Below are positions 48,811 to 60,278 of a stretch of DNA of 64,000 nucleotides, in pieces (within the stretch, counting starts at the first letter, position 1; every line of letters starts with the position of its first letter). Source of the stretch: Oegoconia quadripuncta (lineage: Eukaryota > Arthropoda > Insecta > Lepidoptera > Autostichidae). A model generated the notes under the pieces. It worked only from the letters and a program-made list of their open reading frames with translations, had not been told where the DNA came from and did not search any database. Where the stretch lies: NCBI GenBank assembly GCA_949316235.1, contig OX438745.1, positions 6,763,001-6,827,000 on the forward strand. The letters are read 5' to 3'. The position numbers were made by a program, and so were the translations under genes.

Positions 48811-49063
48811 TAATATTAGGTCCTTACATGTGAAATTGGCGTTTTGTCGTACTGGCCACTTTGATCTCAGATATCTCCTCTTAGGTTAGGAATTCCAATT
48901 TCAAATTTATACAGCTATTTACTCATGCATTTGTTTTTCGAAAACCGTAATCCATATGTTTTTTCCATCTTTCATTAAATAAATATATTATATTTTGAAA
49001 AAATCGAGTTTAGGTTACTCCCTTACAAAACGCCCAATTTCATATGTTAGGACCTAATATTAT
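48811..49063. mobile_element. MITE, TAATATTAGGTCC family
   Basis: The left end TAATATTAGGTCCTTACAT and the right end GGACCTAATATTA are inverted and continue as inverted copies through GAAATTGGCGTTTTGT. No ORF. Confidence 0.7.
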
Positions 49064-49482
49064 TATTAACGTCGTCATCGCGCCATTTCCGGCGATACCA
49101 GCGCCACCAGGTTTAGTTCTCATAGCAAACCGCCTATTATGATAGTCGGGACCGTGAATACTGAATTCTATCGCTAATTTATCCCTATCTACGACATATA
49201 TGTATTTCTTGTGCAAAAGAATAAATATACAGAAACTCGGACGACTGTCGAAATTCGGATCAAAAGGAATGCCGAAAAATTTACAAATTTATAAGCCATT
49301 TTTTTTTTTATTTATTTTAATTTAATTTATTTTAATTTATTTTAATTTAAATTTTTAATTTTTTAGTTAAAGTATGTTTTGTCACTTTCTTTCATTGCAA
49401 CATTTCCTTATGAATGACAGAGACAAAACATACTTTTTTAAAAGCGTTTGTAAATTTTTAAAATAGTACTGCTAACAAAACC

Positions 49483-49701
49483 TTATATTTGTTTTTCCTT
49501 CATACCAGCCAGTAGCTTTTTTTTTGCAGCTTCTCTGTAACCATCCCATCCTTTCTGATGTCCACATATTTTTCCCATAAACAAACAAAAATCATGTCCC
49601 AAAGCAAATCTCTCGTGTAATTCGGCACATTTTTTCACATGTGATCTTTTTTCTTGGCGGCGCCAACTCGCCTCCATTGCCTTGTGGAAGCAATAACTCA
49701 T
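49483..49701 (-). CDS. unidentified 72-residue ORF
   Basis: Starts at the ATG at 49699-49701 (sequence begins MSYCFHKAMEASWRR) and ends at a TAA at 49483. The peptide is charged, with four Cys and several His (including HDFCLFMGKICGH) and a Lys-rich C-terminus. Codon use looks like coding sequence, yet the flanks look like mobile DNA: a perfect short inverted repeat at 49369-49438 lies just downstream. It could be a gene carried in a MITE or transposon, a retrocopy, or a small host gene. I do not recognise the family. Confidence 0.3.
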   Translation of the reverse strand: MSYCFHKAMEASWRRQEKRSHVKKCAELHERFALGHDFCLFMGKICGHQKGWDGYREAAKKKLLAGMKEKQI

Positions 49702-49830
49702 GGCCAAATTTTATGGGAATCTCGTAAAGTGACCCTCTCTTTTTTTAAACTATAAACACGTTAAGCCTATTGACCTTGTTTTTTTGTAGTCTTTTTGTGG
49801 CCAATAGGTCAATAAATGGGTATGTAACTA

Positions 49831-50370
49831 TAGTCCAGTAAGGATACACTTTTAACTTCCTACAATTTTTAAGGCCGTGATTTTTGGCACACGGATAGAG
49901 TACCTGTCAGTGACAGAATAAAAAAAATTCTAACAAATCGGTAGCTTGCTTTAGTTATAATATACATATTTAGTAATAAAACATAGGCTATATGATTAAA
50001 GTTGGCACTGTAAATTACATTGCGTCGGGGAATATACCTAGAACCCCTGCAACTATTTTCAAAAAAATCGAGCAATAACTTCTTTACAATTATGAAAAAT
50101 TTCACCGAGGGCAACATCACGACTCAATAAACTATTTTTAGAAAATATAAATAGGATATGGTAGAATAAAAGTAATAGAATAAAATGTTATCTAATCATT
50201 CTGTAGCTTGCTTTAGTCATAAAACCTACAATATTAAACTAAAGTTACCACTGCACTGTGAACTTCATTGCGTTGTAGAACATGTACGAGTAGCACAGCT
50301 CCTAGACAATTTTCTAAAATATTAATCAATCGGTACTTTATGTTTTCTAAAAATAGATTATTGAGTCGTG
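49831..50370 (+). mobile_element. palindromic MITE (TAGTCCAGTAA family), 3' end missing
   Basis: Begins TAGTCCAGTAAGGATACAC. CACGACTCAATAAAC appears at about 50119, and its reverse complement closes the copy at about 50355-50370, showing a fold-back layout. A SINE-A fragment abuts at 50371, and no TAGTCCAGTAA-type right end is seen before it. Confidence 0.7.
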
Positions 50371-50516
50371 TTTTTTTTTGTTTTTTTTATGTACAATGGG
50401 TTAGCACTTGACCTCAATCACACCTGATATTAAATAAAGATGAGGCCGAAGGTGGTAGCGTACTGACCCGGAAACCCCATCTTATTTGGGGGACTGGCTA
50501 TCTTATATCTGACAAT
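50371..50516 (-). repeat. SINE-A, 3' part
   Basis: Reverse orientation, wedged between two TAGTCCAGTAA-family MITE parts. Confidence 0.75.
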
Positions 50517-50521
50517 CTTTA

Positions 50522-50720
50522 TAGTCCAGTAAAGATACACTTTTAACTTTCTATAGGTAATTTTAAAGACCGTGATTTTTTGCACATGGATTACCTGTCA
50601 GTGATTTTCCATAGTGAATTTCATTGCGTCTTAGAATATACTGAGAACTCCTGTAACTGTTTTCAAAAAAATCGATCAATAACTTCTTTATTCTTATGAA
50701 AAATTTCACCGATGGCAAAT
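50522..50720 (+). mobile_element. palindromic MITE (TAGTCCAGTAA family), left part only
   Basis: A second start, TAGTCCAGTAAAGATACAC, with the same following blocks (GTGATTTTTTGCACATGG, AAAAATCGATCAATAAC) up to about 50720, where similarity stops. Possibly the remainder of the copy before the SINE-A insertion, or a separate insertion. Confidence 0.6.
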
Positions 50721-51060
50721 GTAATAGTTTGGTTGTACTGGAATAATTGTAATAATTTTTCGTATTATTTTTCTAACACATAACATAATTACTATCAACC
50801 GTGACATCGTCCCCAAACTCAGAGCTCAATTATAAAAAAAAAACTATTCGGTTTGAACCATTTTTTCACACGAGGGCGGTGCGGGGCGTGAGTATTGACA
50901 AATGCCAATATAATTTATCGGTGGCTTGGCGCCGGCGACTGAAGTTTTTTTGCAAAATATAGTGACTGAGAGAAGTCGTTTTTTTCAAAGGTGACTGAGA
51001 ATTGATGTGACCCGGGACTTGTCAGTATGTTGATAAGAACGCTTTCATACGAGGCTTTTA

Positions 51061-51385
51061 ACCGCGTGGCTCAATGTAAACAACATAGGGTTTACGAATC
51101 GGAGGTCGCGGGTTCGATCTCCAGCGGGGTACATGTTTAGTACTCGGTTTGGTTGGTGGTAGGGCATTTTAAATGTCCGCCTTGCTAGCTACCACCATCG
51201 TATCTAAATCTGCTGCCAAACAGCAATGTTAACAGCATTGTTGTGTTCCGGTTGTCAGAGATAAGATAGCCAGTTCGCCAAAAAATTTGGGTTCCGGGTC
51301 AGTACGCTTCCACCTTCGGCCTCATCTTCACTTAACATCAGGTGTGATCGAGATCAAGTGCGAACCCGTTGTGAATAAAAAAAAA
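51061..51385 (+). repeat. SINE-A, full length
   Basis: Head, body and A-run end all present. Confidence 0.85.
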
Positions 51386-51824
51386 GGCGGATTTTTAGCC
51401 GATTGCTCAAGGAAGGTAATGTTATTTGGGTCTATGTAGTACGTAAATAATATCTAAGTATGTAGATTTCATGGTACTTCCTGATTTTGAAGTGCTAGGT
51501 GTCGTTAAATGGAGAACGAGCAAGAAACTTTTAAGTATACACTGTACGTGCTGCACAGTTGTGGAATAAATTATCAGCGCTTTAAAAGAGCACTATCTTT
51601 CTCAATCATTGGTAGGTATAAGTTTGACTAGACATTTATGGTTTGATTTATTTGTGTATTTGTATAGGTTATTTATATGTATTTAGTTATTTGTTTATAA
51701 TATTTTAAGTAGTTTATTATTAAAAGTATTTGTAACATAAGTACCTATCTATTACTAATTGCGTACTTATGTAATATAATTTTTTGGTTCCGCATTTTAT
51801 TTGTTTTCCCTTCCCGTATAACGT

Positions 51825-51940
51825 TTCCAGTAGAGTTGTCTGGAAGAGATCTCTTTAGAGATGAGCTCAACTTTGTATATATTTTCTGACTGAAATCTGT
51901 TTATAATTCTTGTGCAATATAGAATAAAGAAACTCAAGAG
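51825..51940 (+). repeat. LINE 3' UTR fragment
   Basis: GTCTGGAAGAGATCTCTTTA to GCAATATAGAATAAAG. Confidence 0.55.
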
Positions 51941-51999
51941 TGGTTTTAAATAGAGAACGAGCAAGAAACTGAGTTTCTCTGTTTACAATATTGTATAAA

Positions 52000-52195
52000 T
52001 TTGTCTGAATACCGCCGAGCGGCCATGCTTGCCTATCATCCAAATAGAAATTTTATAATACAGACTCGATAGCATGGATTTTCTCCAACACTTCAAAATC
52101 GGTCCAGCCGTTTAGGCTACAGGAGGTAACGTAGAAACCTACATATAAACATACACGCGATATTCATTATCCACCTTCCTGGGGCAGTCCGGTAA
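52000..52195 (+). repeat. 200-bp interspersed repeat (CACTTCAAAATCGGTCCAG)
   Basis: Shared with 19535-19745 and 56040-56250. Ends CACCTTCCTGGGGCAGTC. Confidence 0.5.
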
Positions 52196-52540
52196 AAGAA
52201 ATCAAGCCCTCAAGCTTCAAAATGCGCCAACAAGCGGCAGTCGAGTGAAATTTACCAATTTTGAGTAGTGGAGTGCGTCACCCCAGTTGTACTTTATGTG
52301 AAATAAGTGTAAATATACCGTGAATAACGAATCGGTTCAGTGAGCGATGACTTTATTTCACCCGACCGAGCCCAGCATCGGCAATTAATTGAATAAAACA
52401 GAATGAGAACATTAAACTGTGCACATGTACCGAACACTGATAACACTGAGAAAGATCCCACCGTACACTGCGGGACAGCGAAACTGTGATGGAATTTCTT
52501 TTAGAATATTATTAAAACTAAATTGATTGTATTATATTGT

Positions 52541-53985
52541 TATATATATGTATATATTTACAAAAAAAAATCAGCCATTTGGTATCTATAATACAAGCCT
52601 AGTTGCCTAGTGTGGAACTAGATATGACCAAAGCCTATGACAAAGTGCAATATAAAATTTTATTAGACAAATTATATGGCATAGGAATTCGTGGTATTGC
52701 TCATAAATGGTTCAAATCATATTTAATGGACAGAGAGCAATAAATTTGTAGAAATTGAATATTTTGATTACAAGAATAACGAAATAAAAAATATTAGATC
52801 CAACGGTAAAGTCATCAACGCCTCAATCCCTCAGGGAAGTGTCATTGGATGTCTTCTATTCTTGGTTTACATAAATGACCTTCCCAAAGTCGTGGAAGAA
52901 CTATGCGTTTTATTTGCTGATGATGTTTCCGTACTTGCCTCCTGCCAAAATGATGTAAATGTAAATGATAAACTTTGTTCCATACTTAGTAAAATAATGG
53001 ACTGGATGAAGGATCATAATCTAGAAATTAATTTCAAAAAAACTAAATTAATAACTTTCCATCCTTATCAAAAAAATCCGTTGAATATTAATTTCATCAC
53101 AAACGGCACAAAACTAGAAGTTGTTGACGAATTCTCATTGCTCGGTCTAGTTATAGATACACATGCAAATTGGAAATCACATATTCAAAAAACACGTACA
53201 AAAGTATCAAGATTTGCTTACGCGCTCCGCGAGATTAAAAAGACTACGGACATACAAACTGCGCTCGTTACCTACTACGCGTATGCCTATGCTTGGCTCA
53301 GTTACGGCGTTATATTATGGGGGAATAGTACTGATGCACCCACCATTTTCACTAAGCAAAAGAGACTAATTCGAATATTAGTCAATATAAAGGAAACTGA
53401 CAGCTGTAAACCCCATTTCCAAAAGTACGATATCCTTACCCTACCTTGCATTTATATCTTGGAAATGTGTAAATTTGTAAGAAAAAATCCAGAATTTTAC
53501 AATAAAAGAGAAAACATACCAACGCGTCATCTATTACGCCACAGAAATAGGTTGATGTTGCCAACTTCCCGTTTAACATTACACTCGAAAAGTCCGTTTG
53601 TAATGTCTGTAAAAATATATAATAAATTGCGTGACCTATTAAAAAATTAAACCAATGACAATTCTTTTACTAAAAAATTGAAGCAATTTTTAATTATAAA
53701 ATGTTATTATACAATTGACGAATATTTAAATGATAAACTAATTATGAATTAATGTTTTAATATAAAAAAGATTTAATATAAATATGTTTTAAAGCTCCGT
53801 AAAAAACGTCCTCCTCTCTCCAAATTGTTGTGCCCGACAGGGTCCATAATGAACCATTGTTTTTTTTAATGACCACCTGTACACACATTATGGCATGCAA
53901 TAAAGAATTGAATTGAATTGAATAGATGGCGCTGTATGTACGTGCAAAGATATTTATTTATTATTTATTGTAACAATTTGTATAT
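52541..53985 (+). repeat. SINE-C tail split by the CR1-like LINE
   Basis: Left part 52541-52623 and right part 53923-53985 join to GGAACTAGATGGCGCTG. The LINE is the insertion between them. Confidence 0.8.
52624..53922 (+). mobile_element. 5'-truncated CR1-like non-LTR retrotransposon
   Basis: Carries the C-terminal part of a reverse transcriptase. It starts at the motif TKAYDKV (RT motif A region), shows a PQGS block and the catalytic FADD box at 52913-52924, then the thumb and C-terminal region (LILWGNS-type segment) to a stop at 53648-53650. A 1-nt frameshift near 52740 breaks the frame before PQGS; from 52862 it is open for 262 codons. The 3' end is a short TTGAA repeat at 53907-53922. 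A TAGAT duplication (52619-52623 and 53923-53927) flanks it. The host repeat is SINE-C, whose two halves rejoin across the insertion. The clade (CR1/Daphne-like) is judged from motif flavour only. It is dead: truncated and frameshifted. Confidence 0.85.
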
Positions 53986-54655
53986 ATAAAAAAAATAATT
54001 ACAACGATACTTAGCTATTAATAAATAACATATACAAAAAGCTTATCCCTAAAAGAGATATCGTCCAGCAAACCCGACATAACAATAGTGAAGGGGAACA
54101 TAAAAATAAGAAAATAAATATTACATAATTATAAGTACGTAAATAAGCTTACAAATATATAAATGAATATATAAATAAACAATGGTTATTGGCAGGATCT
54201 AAGATAATGCTCTTTCAAACGGGATTTAAAGATAGACAACGACTACATTAGTGGGAAGTGAGTTACATATTCTGACTGCATGAACAGAGAACGAGAAGCT
54301 ATGGAAATCAGTGGTATGAGGAGGAAAGCGTAAAACAGTGGATTGGACATGTGTGATCGGGAGAGACTAGTGGGAGACCATAAAGCGACCTCGCAGCTGG
54401 TTTGGACAGGAAGGTCTAAACTAAATGTTATAGATAACGCAGAATATGACTGTTTCTGCGCAGGCGAATAGGAACCCGTGTGAATAAATAAAAAAAAAAG
54501 GAAGCCGCTTGAGGTGGGATCTAAACTCCGAAACCTTATCATACTTACGCAAACCGTAGATAAATCTTATACATAGATTTTGTAGCCGCTCAAGATTATT
54601 TAGCATGTCCTAGTTGGCATCCAACACACATCTGCGTAGTCCAAAATAGGCAAGA
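53965..54655 (-). mobile_element. degenerate LINE fragment
   Basis: The minus strand reads PILDYADVCW, a break, then NNLERLQNLCIRFIYGLRKYD, and further LINE C-terminal sequence in shifted frames. It is followed by a 3' UTR-like stretch with a GATATCGTCCAGCAAACCC block that resembles the repeats at 34960 and 42820. Confidence 0.6.
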
Positions 54656-55530
54656 ATAGATTAAGGATTGGGCAAGAGTAATAATTACAAGATATCGAAA
54701 TTACAATAACAAGATATCGAAAGTAATTTTGTCAATCAACGGATGCCGGAAAGATTGATGATCAATTTATTTCTTTTGTCACACTACATGATTAAGTATT
54801 ATTTAAAGCTGGACAGAGAACCCTTTCTCAACTTCAATTATTGGTTGCGCAGTTTGTTTGTTGTATACGTTTTATTGTACAAAAGAAAATACATAACTTT
54901 TAAATAATATGTATTTTGTATTAAGTACGTTTATGGTATTATCATGAATATAAAGTACATGTATCGCTGTTCCGGTTTAGATTGAACTACGTTGTAAATT
55001 TTAGTTGTTCGCATTTATCTACATGGCGTTACATAGAGTTCTAATAAAAGAAAAATTAACAATACCTTTTTCAGGTTGTTAGAAAATTTTAATTGATTTG
55101 TTTATTTTTTTGCACTAATCCATTTCTCTTTTGACTTAAGGAGACTTTAGACTACATTGTGAGTTAGCTAATGGAAATTTATAAGTTCAGTCACTTGACG
55201 TTTGAGCGAGCGATTTGTTACGCTAGTTGTCAATTTTACAAATTCAGTTTGGCTTATAGTTTTTATAATGATGCTGTTGATTCTGTATTATTTAAAAATT
55301 AAAGAAGTAACATTAAAAATAAAACATTTGTAAAAAGTTACTATACTCGTAGTTATAAGTGTACGTTTATAAGGTTAACATAAAAATCAAGATTACCTAC
55401 CAATTTTAAATTCGTGAATCTCGTAAATAATTCTATTACAGTAAACTAATACCATTACCAAAACAAGGAACTTGTCTAAAAAAATTCTTGTCTTAGGAGG
55501 ATTTATATATATTTTAGGAATAGCACTTAC

Positions 55531-55654
55531 CATATTTTTGTCCGCCAGTGTTGGAACAGGAGTCCGGGCGTCCAAATAAACGAGCGGCGAGCGGGGCGTA
55601 CGGGGGCTTAGTAATGGCGTACAGGGACACGTCATATTCGCTCATATCATTCAT
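55531..55654 (-). CDS. unidentified first coding exon (orphan)
   Basis: On the minus strand an ATG at 55654 (and a second in-frame ATG at 55645) opens a 41-codon frame that ends in phase 1 at TATG/GTAAGT, a textbook splice donor. The peptide starts MNDMSEYDVSLYAI and includes KPPYAPLAARLFGRP. Codons are GC-rich at the third position although the surroundings are AT-rich, which is what a real exon looks like here. I do not recognise the protein. The partner exons should lie at lower coordinates on the minus strand; none was found with confidence. The phase would be compatible with bagpipe exon 2, so an alternative upstream first exon of bagpipe cannot be excluded, but it would lack the TN motif. 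A SINE-C tail starts immediately upstream at about 55660. Confidence 0.5.
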
Positions 55655-55659
55655 AACAC

Positions 55660-55814
55660 ATTTATGGATGTTTTTCATTTATATATGTATTTATTTACAA
55701 AAAAATGTATTTGTGTAGTTTATCAACCATCTGGTATCTATAATGCAAGCCTAGTTGCTTAGTGTGGAACTAGATGGCACTGTGTATATGTGCAAAGATA
55801 TTTATTTATTTTAT
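55660..55814 (+). repeat. SINE-C, head missing
   Basis: Starts at TTATGGATGTTTTTCATT, immediately next to the orphan exon start codon, and ends TTTATTTATT. Confidence 0.8.
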
Positions 55815-55870
55815 TACCTCTAGTGGATACAAGAGATGGTAAAATTATAATTTTATTCAAAACAATACCA

Positions 55871-55995
55871 TTTTTTTATGCATGACAGGTTCGTACTTGA
55901 CCTCAATCACACCTGATGTAAAGTGAAGATGAGGTCGATGGTGGAATCGTATTTGACCCGGAAACCCCAACACATTTGGGGGACTGGCTATCTTA
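55871..55995 (-). repeat. SINE-A, 3' part
   Basis: Reverse orientation, cut at GGCTATCTTA. Confidence 0.75.
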
Positions 55996-56504
55996 AAGCC
56001 ACACCATCCAGATCATTATAAAATAACAATTTAAAAACGAATAAACCCGACAACATATTTTGTATATTGCGGGCGTCTTGTTAAATTTTTTAACATGAAA
56101 TATATTATATGACACTATGGGGACCAAGACGAATCTATTAACACCTTGCACTTAAAAATCGATCAAGCCGTTACGCAACAGGAGGTAACATCGAAATCTA
56201 CACATATATATCCAAAAAACATTGCCTTCCTTCCTGGTCAGTCGGTTAAAAACATTTCTAACGTAATCCAAAATCATATTTCGCATAAAGTGGTTAATCT
56301 TCGAAGCATTTAAATATTTTTAAATTTCAAGTGAAAAACCATATACATACTTAAGTCTCTGACTTTTTTCTTTTCGTTAACTCTTTCCTCGTGAACATTA
56401 TTTAATTGACTAAGTCTATTAATATGACATTATTATTATATTTATGCATACTTATCTATAATTATTTCTTTTAGTTGGCAGTATCGTGCACCCTACCTGT
56501 TTTT

Positions 56505-56620
56505 TTTTTTTTTTTCTTTTTTATATGAGAGGGCGGCAAACGAGCATGCAGGTCACCTGATGGAAAGCAATGGAAAGGGTCACAGATGCGTTGCCGGCCT
56601 TTGAGGAAGGTGTCCACCCC
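56505..56620 (-). repeat. GGCCGGCAACGCATCTGTGA repeat, reverse copy
   Basis: T run, then TATATGAGAGGGCGGCAAAC to GATGCGTTGCCGGCC. Confidence 0.65.
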
Positions 56621-56689
56621 AGAATAAGTAGGGCAGCCTGAGCGATGACCTACCTACCTACCTACAAATTTGTTGATTTTCTACCTACA

Positions 56690-56805
56690 AATGTCCCATT
56701 GCTGTGGGTTGTCTGGAAGAGATCACTTTTAGTGTTAAGATCGCCTAATTGACTTCTATTGCTATCACCAAAAATTATTGTAAATTATTTTGCGCAATAA
56801 AGAGT
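56690..56805 (+). repeat. LINE 3' UTR fragment
   Basis: GTTGTCTGGAAGAGATCACT to GCGCAATAAAGAG. Confidence 0.5.
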
Positions 56806-57233
56806 ATTTCTATTTATTCATTTGCATCTATTCTTACCAGGGTCAAGGTCATTTGGTGCCAATTTCCGAATTATTCAAGATGATTGGCTCCCAAACTATA
56901 CTAACTAACGATATAACTACCGAGATATCCAATTCACTCTTTCATAACTTCACTTTAAAATCATTAGATTATTTCATGACCCACTCCAGATTAGAGCCTT
57001 GTCACAATAAAGGTCACTACAGAATCTATACGTTACACTAACGTATAATATTTTAGAATGACGTTTATTGTAATAAAATATTGTAATAAAATAAATAAAG
57101 TATTCATGATATTTCCCTATCTGTATTTTTGGTATAGATCATCATCATCAGCATAACATAATGTCAAGACTTTTATCCCAAAGGGGTGGTCAGAGATATC
57201 CCAAACATTAATATTTCGGGGGTCCAAATATTA

Positions 57234-57509
57234 CCGCCTCCGTGGCTCAATGTAAACAACAACGGGTTACGATTCGGAGGTCGCGGGTTCGATCCCCAGC
57301 GGGGTATATGTTTAAGTACTCGGTTTGGTTGGTGGTAGGGCATTTTATAATGTCCGCCTGACTAGCTACCACCTGCCATCTTATCTAAATCTGTCGCCAA
57401 GCAGAAATGTTGTGTTCCGGTTGTCAGTACGCTTCCACCTTCGACCTCATCTTCACTTAACATCAGATTTGATTGAGGTCAAGTACAAACCCGCCGTGCA
57501 TAAAAAAAA
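57234..57509 (+). repeat. SINE-A, internal deletion
   Basis: Full head; the copy jumps from GTTCCGGTTGTCAG to TACGCTTCCACC, losing the GATAAGATAG core. Confidence 0.85.
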
Positions 57510-58258
57510 GTTTAATAGATGTTATTTGGTGGAAAGTTTCTTAATCGCTTTTTACGACACCCACGGAAAGAGATTGGTTGGTTCTATTATTTTTACGTGC
57601 CGAAACCACACTATTATTTGCACCATTATTTCAATAATACTCGTAGATCTGTGGTACACAGTATATTTAATTGTAGTAGGTCCCTAACCATTATGCCGTG
57701 CGACTGTGTAAGCGGGTGGCGTGGCATCGGTCTATCGGGCCAGATCACCTTCCACCCAGCGATAACCTTAAAAGCACCACCAATATTAATACATCAAACA
57801 CCCACGTGCGCCGTACATCATACAGACGGACGGACATGCGAGTACATACGTAATATTAGTAATAGATACGATGTATATGTAGAAATTATGCTTCGATATC
57901 TTGCTGTTGGAATGGAGTTCTGTTCTTTTTTCATTGTCATTTTACAGATAATACCTATTACTATACAGTGTGTTAGGGAAGACGATGACAAGCCATATGA
58001 AGGTGATAATTCAAGTCATTTAGGACACGTAAAACCAAAACTTACGTTATTACAAAATCATACTGTTTTGTAGTTTATATTTTTTTATAGCCTATATGAT
58101 TCTTCTACACAAAAAACCTGATATATCTCGAATAACACAAGATTTCGTAGTTTGATTTAAAATTCCCGGTAACAGCTTTTTATAGACCTCACAATCTATG
58201 TATAGAAATATGTAGTAGATCGACGCGACCTGTAGTAGATAATTACCCACCTCCACAC

Positions 58259-58588
58259 TCCTCCGTGGCTCAATGTGAACAACATTGGGTTTACGATTCG
58301 GAGGTCGCGGGTTCGATCCCCAGCGGGGTACATGTTTAAGTACTCGGTTTGGTTGGTGGAAGACCATTTAAAATGTCCGCCTGGCTAGCTACCACCATCT
58401 TATCTAAATCTGCCGCCAAGCAGCAATGTTAAGCATTGTTGTGTTCCGGTTGTCAGAGATAAAGATAGCCAGTCCCCCAAATGTGTTGGGGTTTCCGGGT
58501 CAGTACGCTTCCACCTTCGACCTCATCTTCACTTAATATCAGGTGTGATTGAGGTCAAGTACCAATCCGTTATGCATAAAAAAAAAAA
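58259..58588 (+). repeat. SINE-A, full length
   Basis: All modules present and an A run at the end. Confidence 0.85.
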
Positions 58589-58732
58589 TCCTCCCACTGC
58601 AACTCCTGCAAGCCAGGATCAACAGTGGTGCCTGTAGTAGGTAGTAGTCTTTGTAGAATGGAAATATGACCGAAACCTGCCTTAAAAAAATCTCAAAGTA
58701 AAGTCTCTATCGTTCTAGCAGGCAACTGTAGA

Positions 58733-59621
58733 TAGTCCAGTAAGAATACACTTTTAAATTCCTATAATCTTAAAGGCCGTAATTTTTTGCACATGGCTAG
58801 AGTCAGTGTTAGAATAAAAAAAAAATCTAACAAATCGGTAGCTTGCTTTAGATATCAAATAGTTATTTATTAATAAAACATAGACTATATTATATGGGAG
58901 AATATATTTAGAACCCCTGTAACTGTTTTTAAAAAAAAAATCGATCAATAACTTTTTGCATTTATGAAATATTTCACCCAGGACAAATATCACGACTCAA
59001 TAAACTATTTTTCGAAAATATAAAATAGCCATTGATTAATTTTTTAGAAAATTGTTTTAGGAGATCTTAGCACCTTCTACAATGCAATGAAGTTCACAGT
59101 GGTAACTTTAATTTAATATTGTAGGTTTTATAACTATACTATATCTAACTAAAGCAAGCTAACAAGTTTGGATATCTGATGAAAAGAACTGACACTGCTA
59201 ACTGTGAAGTCTGTGGAGTAGTTGAAGATGTCCAACACATGTTGATGGAATGTGCTAGAAACCGAAATGAAAGAGATACACTGATGAGACAATTAAAGCT
59301 GAGTCAATACGCTGTAGGTTTGGCTCCAATCAATTTTGGGAAAACCTGGATCAATAGCGGCCAGATTATTATATAATATGTTTGTATCTTCTCATCAGTG
59401 AATCTTGGTCAGGGTACGATGGGACTGTCATGTCTAGAAGGACTCAAGTCCCGAAATTAAATAAAGATTAAAAAAAAAAAAAGCAAGCTACAGAATAAAA
59501 TTGTTACAAAACATTTTTATTTGATTACTGATCTCTCTCTCTAGTCTTTTTCTACAAAAAATCAGGAACTTTAAAATTATACCAAGTTATACCACAAAAA
59601 TTGCGTATTTTTACTGGACTA
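58733..59621 (+). mobile_element. palindromic MITE (TAGTCCAGTAA family), interrupted by a LINE tail
   Basis: The ends read TAGTCCAGTAAGAATAC and ATTTTTACTGGACTA. With the nested LINE (59162-59479) and its duplication removed the element is about 560 bp, matching the copy at 24373-24893. Internal motifs such as CACGACTCAATAAAC recur in all copies. Confidence 0.75.
59162..59479 (+). mobile_element. 5'-truncated non-LTR retrotransposon tail nested in a MITE
   Basis: Encodes a C-terminal fragment (CEVCGVVEDVQHMLMEC, a CxxC..HxxxxC knuckle common at the end of LINE ORF2) and stops at about 59374. It ends in AATAAAGATT plus poly(A). The flanking duplication AAAGCAAGCTA (59151-59161 and 59480-59490) is perfect. 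Confidence 0.8.
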
Positions 59622-59639
59622 TAGAGTAAGTAATTACTT

Positions 59640-59760
59640 TGACCAACTGAAAGAAAAGGTGAATGTCGTGTCGTACCAAGAGGTTAAAACGAGGGCGGAA
59701 AGTAGAGAGACATGGTCGTTACTCCACCGACAAGAGCATAGCTCTTAAATTGAAGAAAGA
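59640..59760 (+). mobile_element. LINE C-terminus (LLHRQEHSS)
   Basis: An in-frame stretch ends WSLLHRQEHSS then TAA at 59747-59749, a LINE ORF2 terminus. A decayed copy of the same family is at 18180-18300. Confidence 0.55.
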
Positions 59761-59769
59761 TAGAGTAAA

Positions 59770-60278
59770 TGCCATAGGTACGTTTCAGTACCAGATAATG
59801 ATACTTATAACATAAGTAGGTACTTAAATTTAAAATATATTCTAAATAAAATGTCATATCATTAATACTGCACTCATTGGCTACATGTTTTGTATAAAAG
59901 TTTATATTATATTTTGATTGTATGAGTAAGTAGGTACTGCATTTTGAAAAGATCATTAATAGAAGATAATTTATCGATAATAGGTACGTGCGTATACTCG
60001 CCTTTAATAGTAATAGTAAAGATAATTTGTGTCAATTGCGTTGACTGAATCATAGCGTAGCAGACAGACGCAACTAGTGAGTCATGCCAATGATTTTCAG
60101 TGTCTACAGTAGTGCTTCCACCTTGTTATTCACAGAAGATAATTATTATGCTTCTCTCCATGGATCAAATAATCTCGTCACGAAACAAAATTGCTTGCTT
60201 GAATTTTGCTAAGAATTTGCTACAAATAGGTATGCGTTGGCTTTGAAAATTTTAAGAAAATACGTCGTAGCAAATGAT
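59770..60278. other. AT-rich intergenic DNA, nothing recognised
   Basis: No frame or repeat family could be assigned. The same holds for 60506-61150, 61431-62220 and 62480-62655. Confidence 0.4.

Noticed and set aside
57325..58073. Overlapping 120- and 184-codon plus-strand frames
   Set aside because: They start in SINE-A or LINE-like repeat (CGACACCCACGGAAAGAGAT block) and show no protein-like composition or domain.
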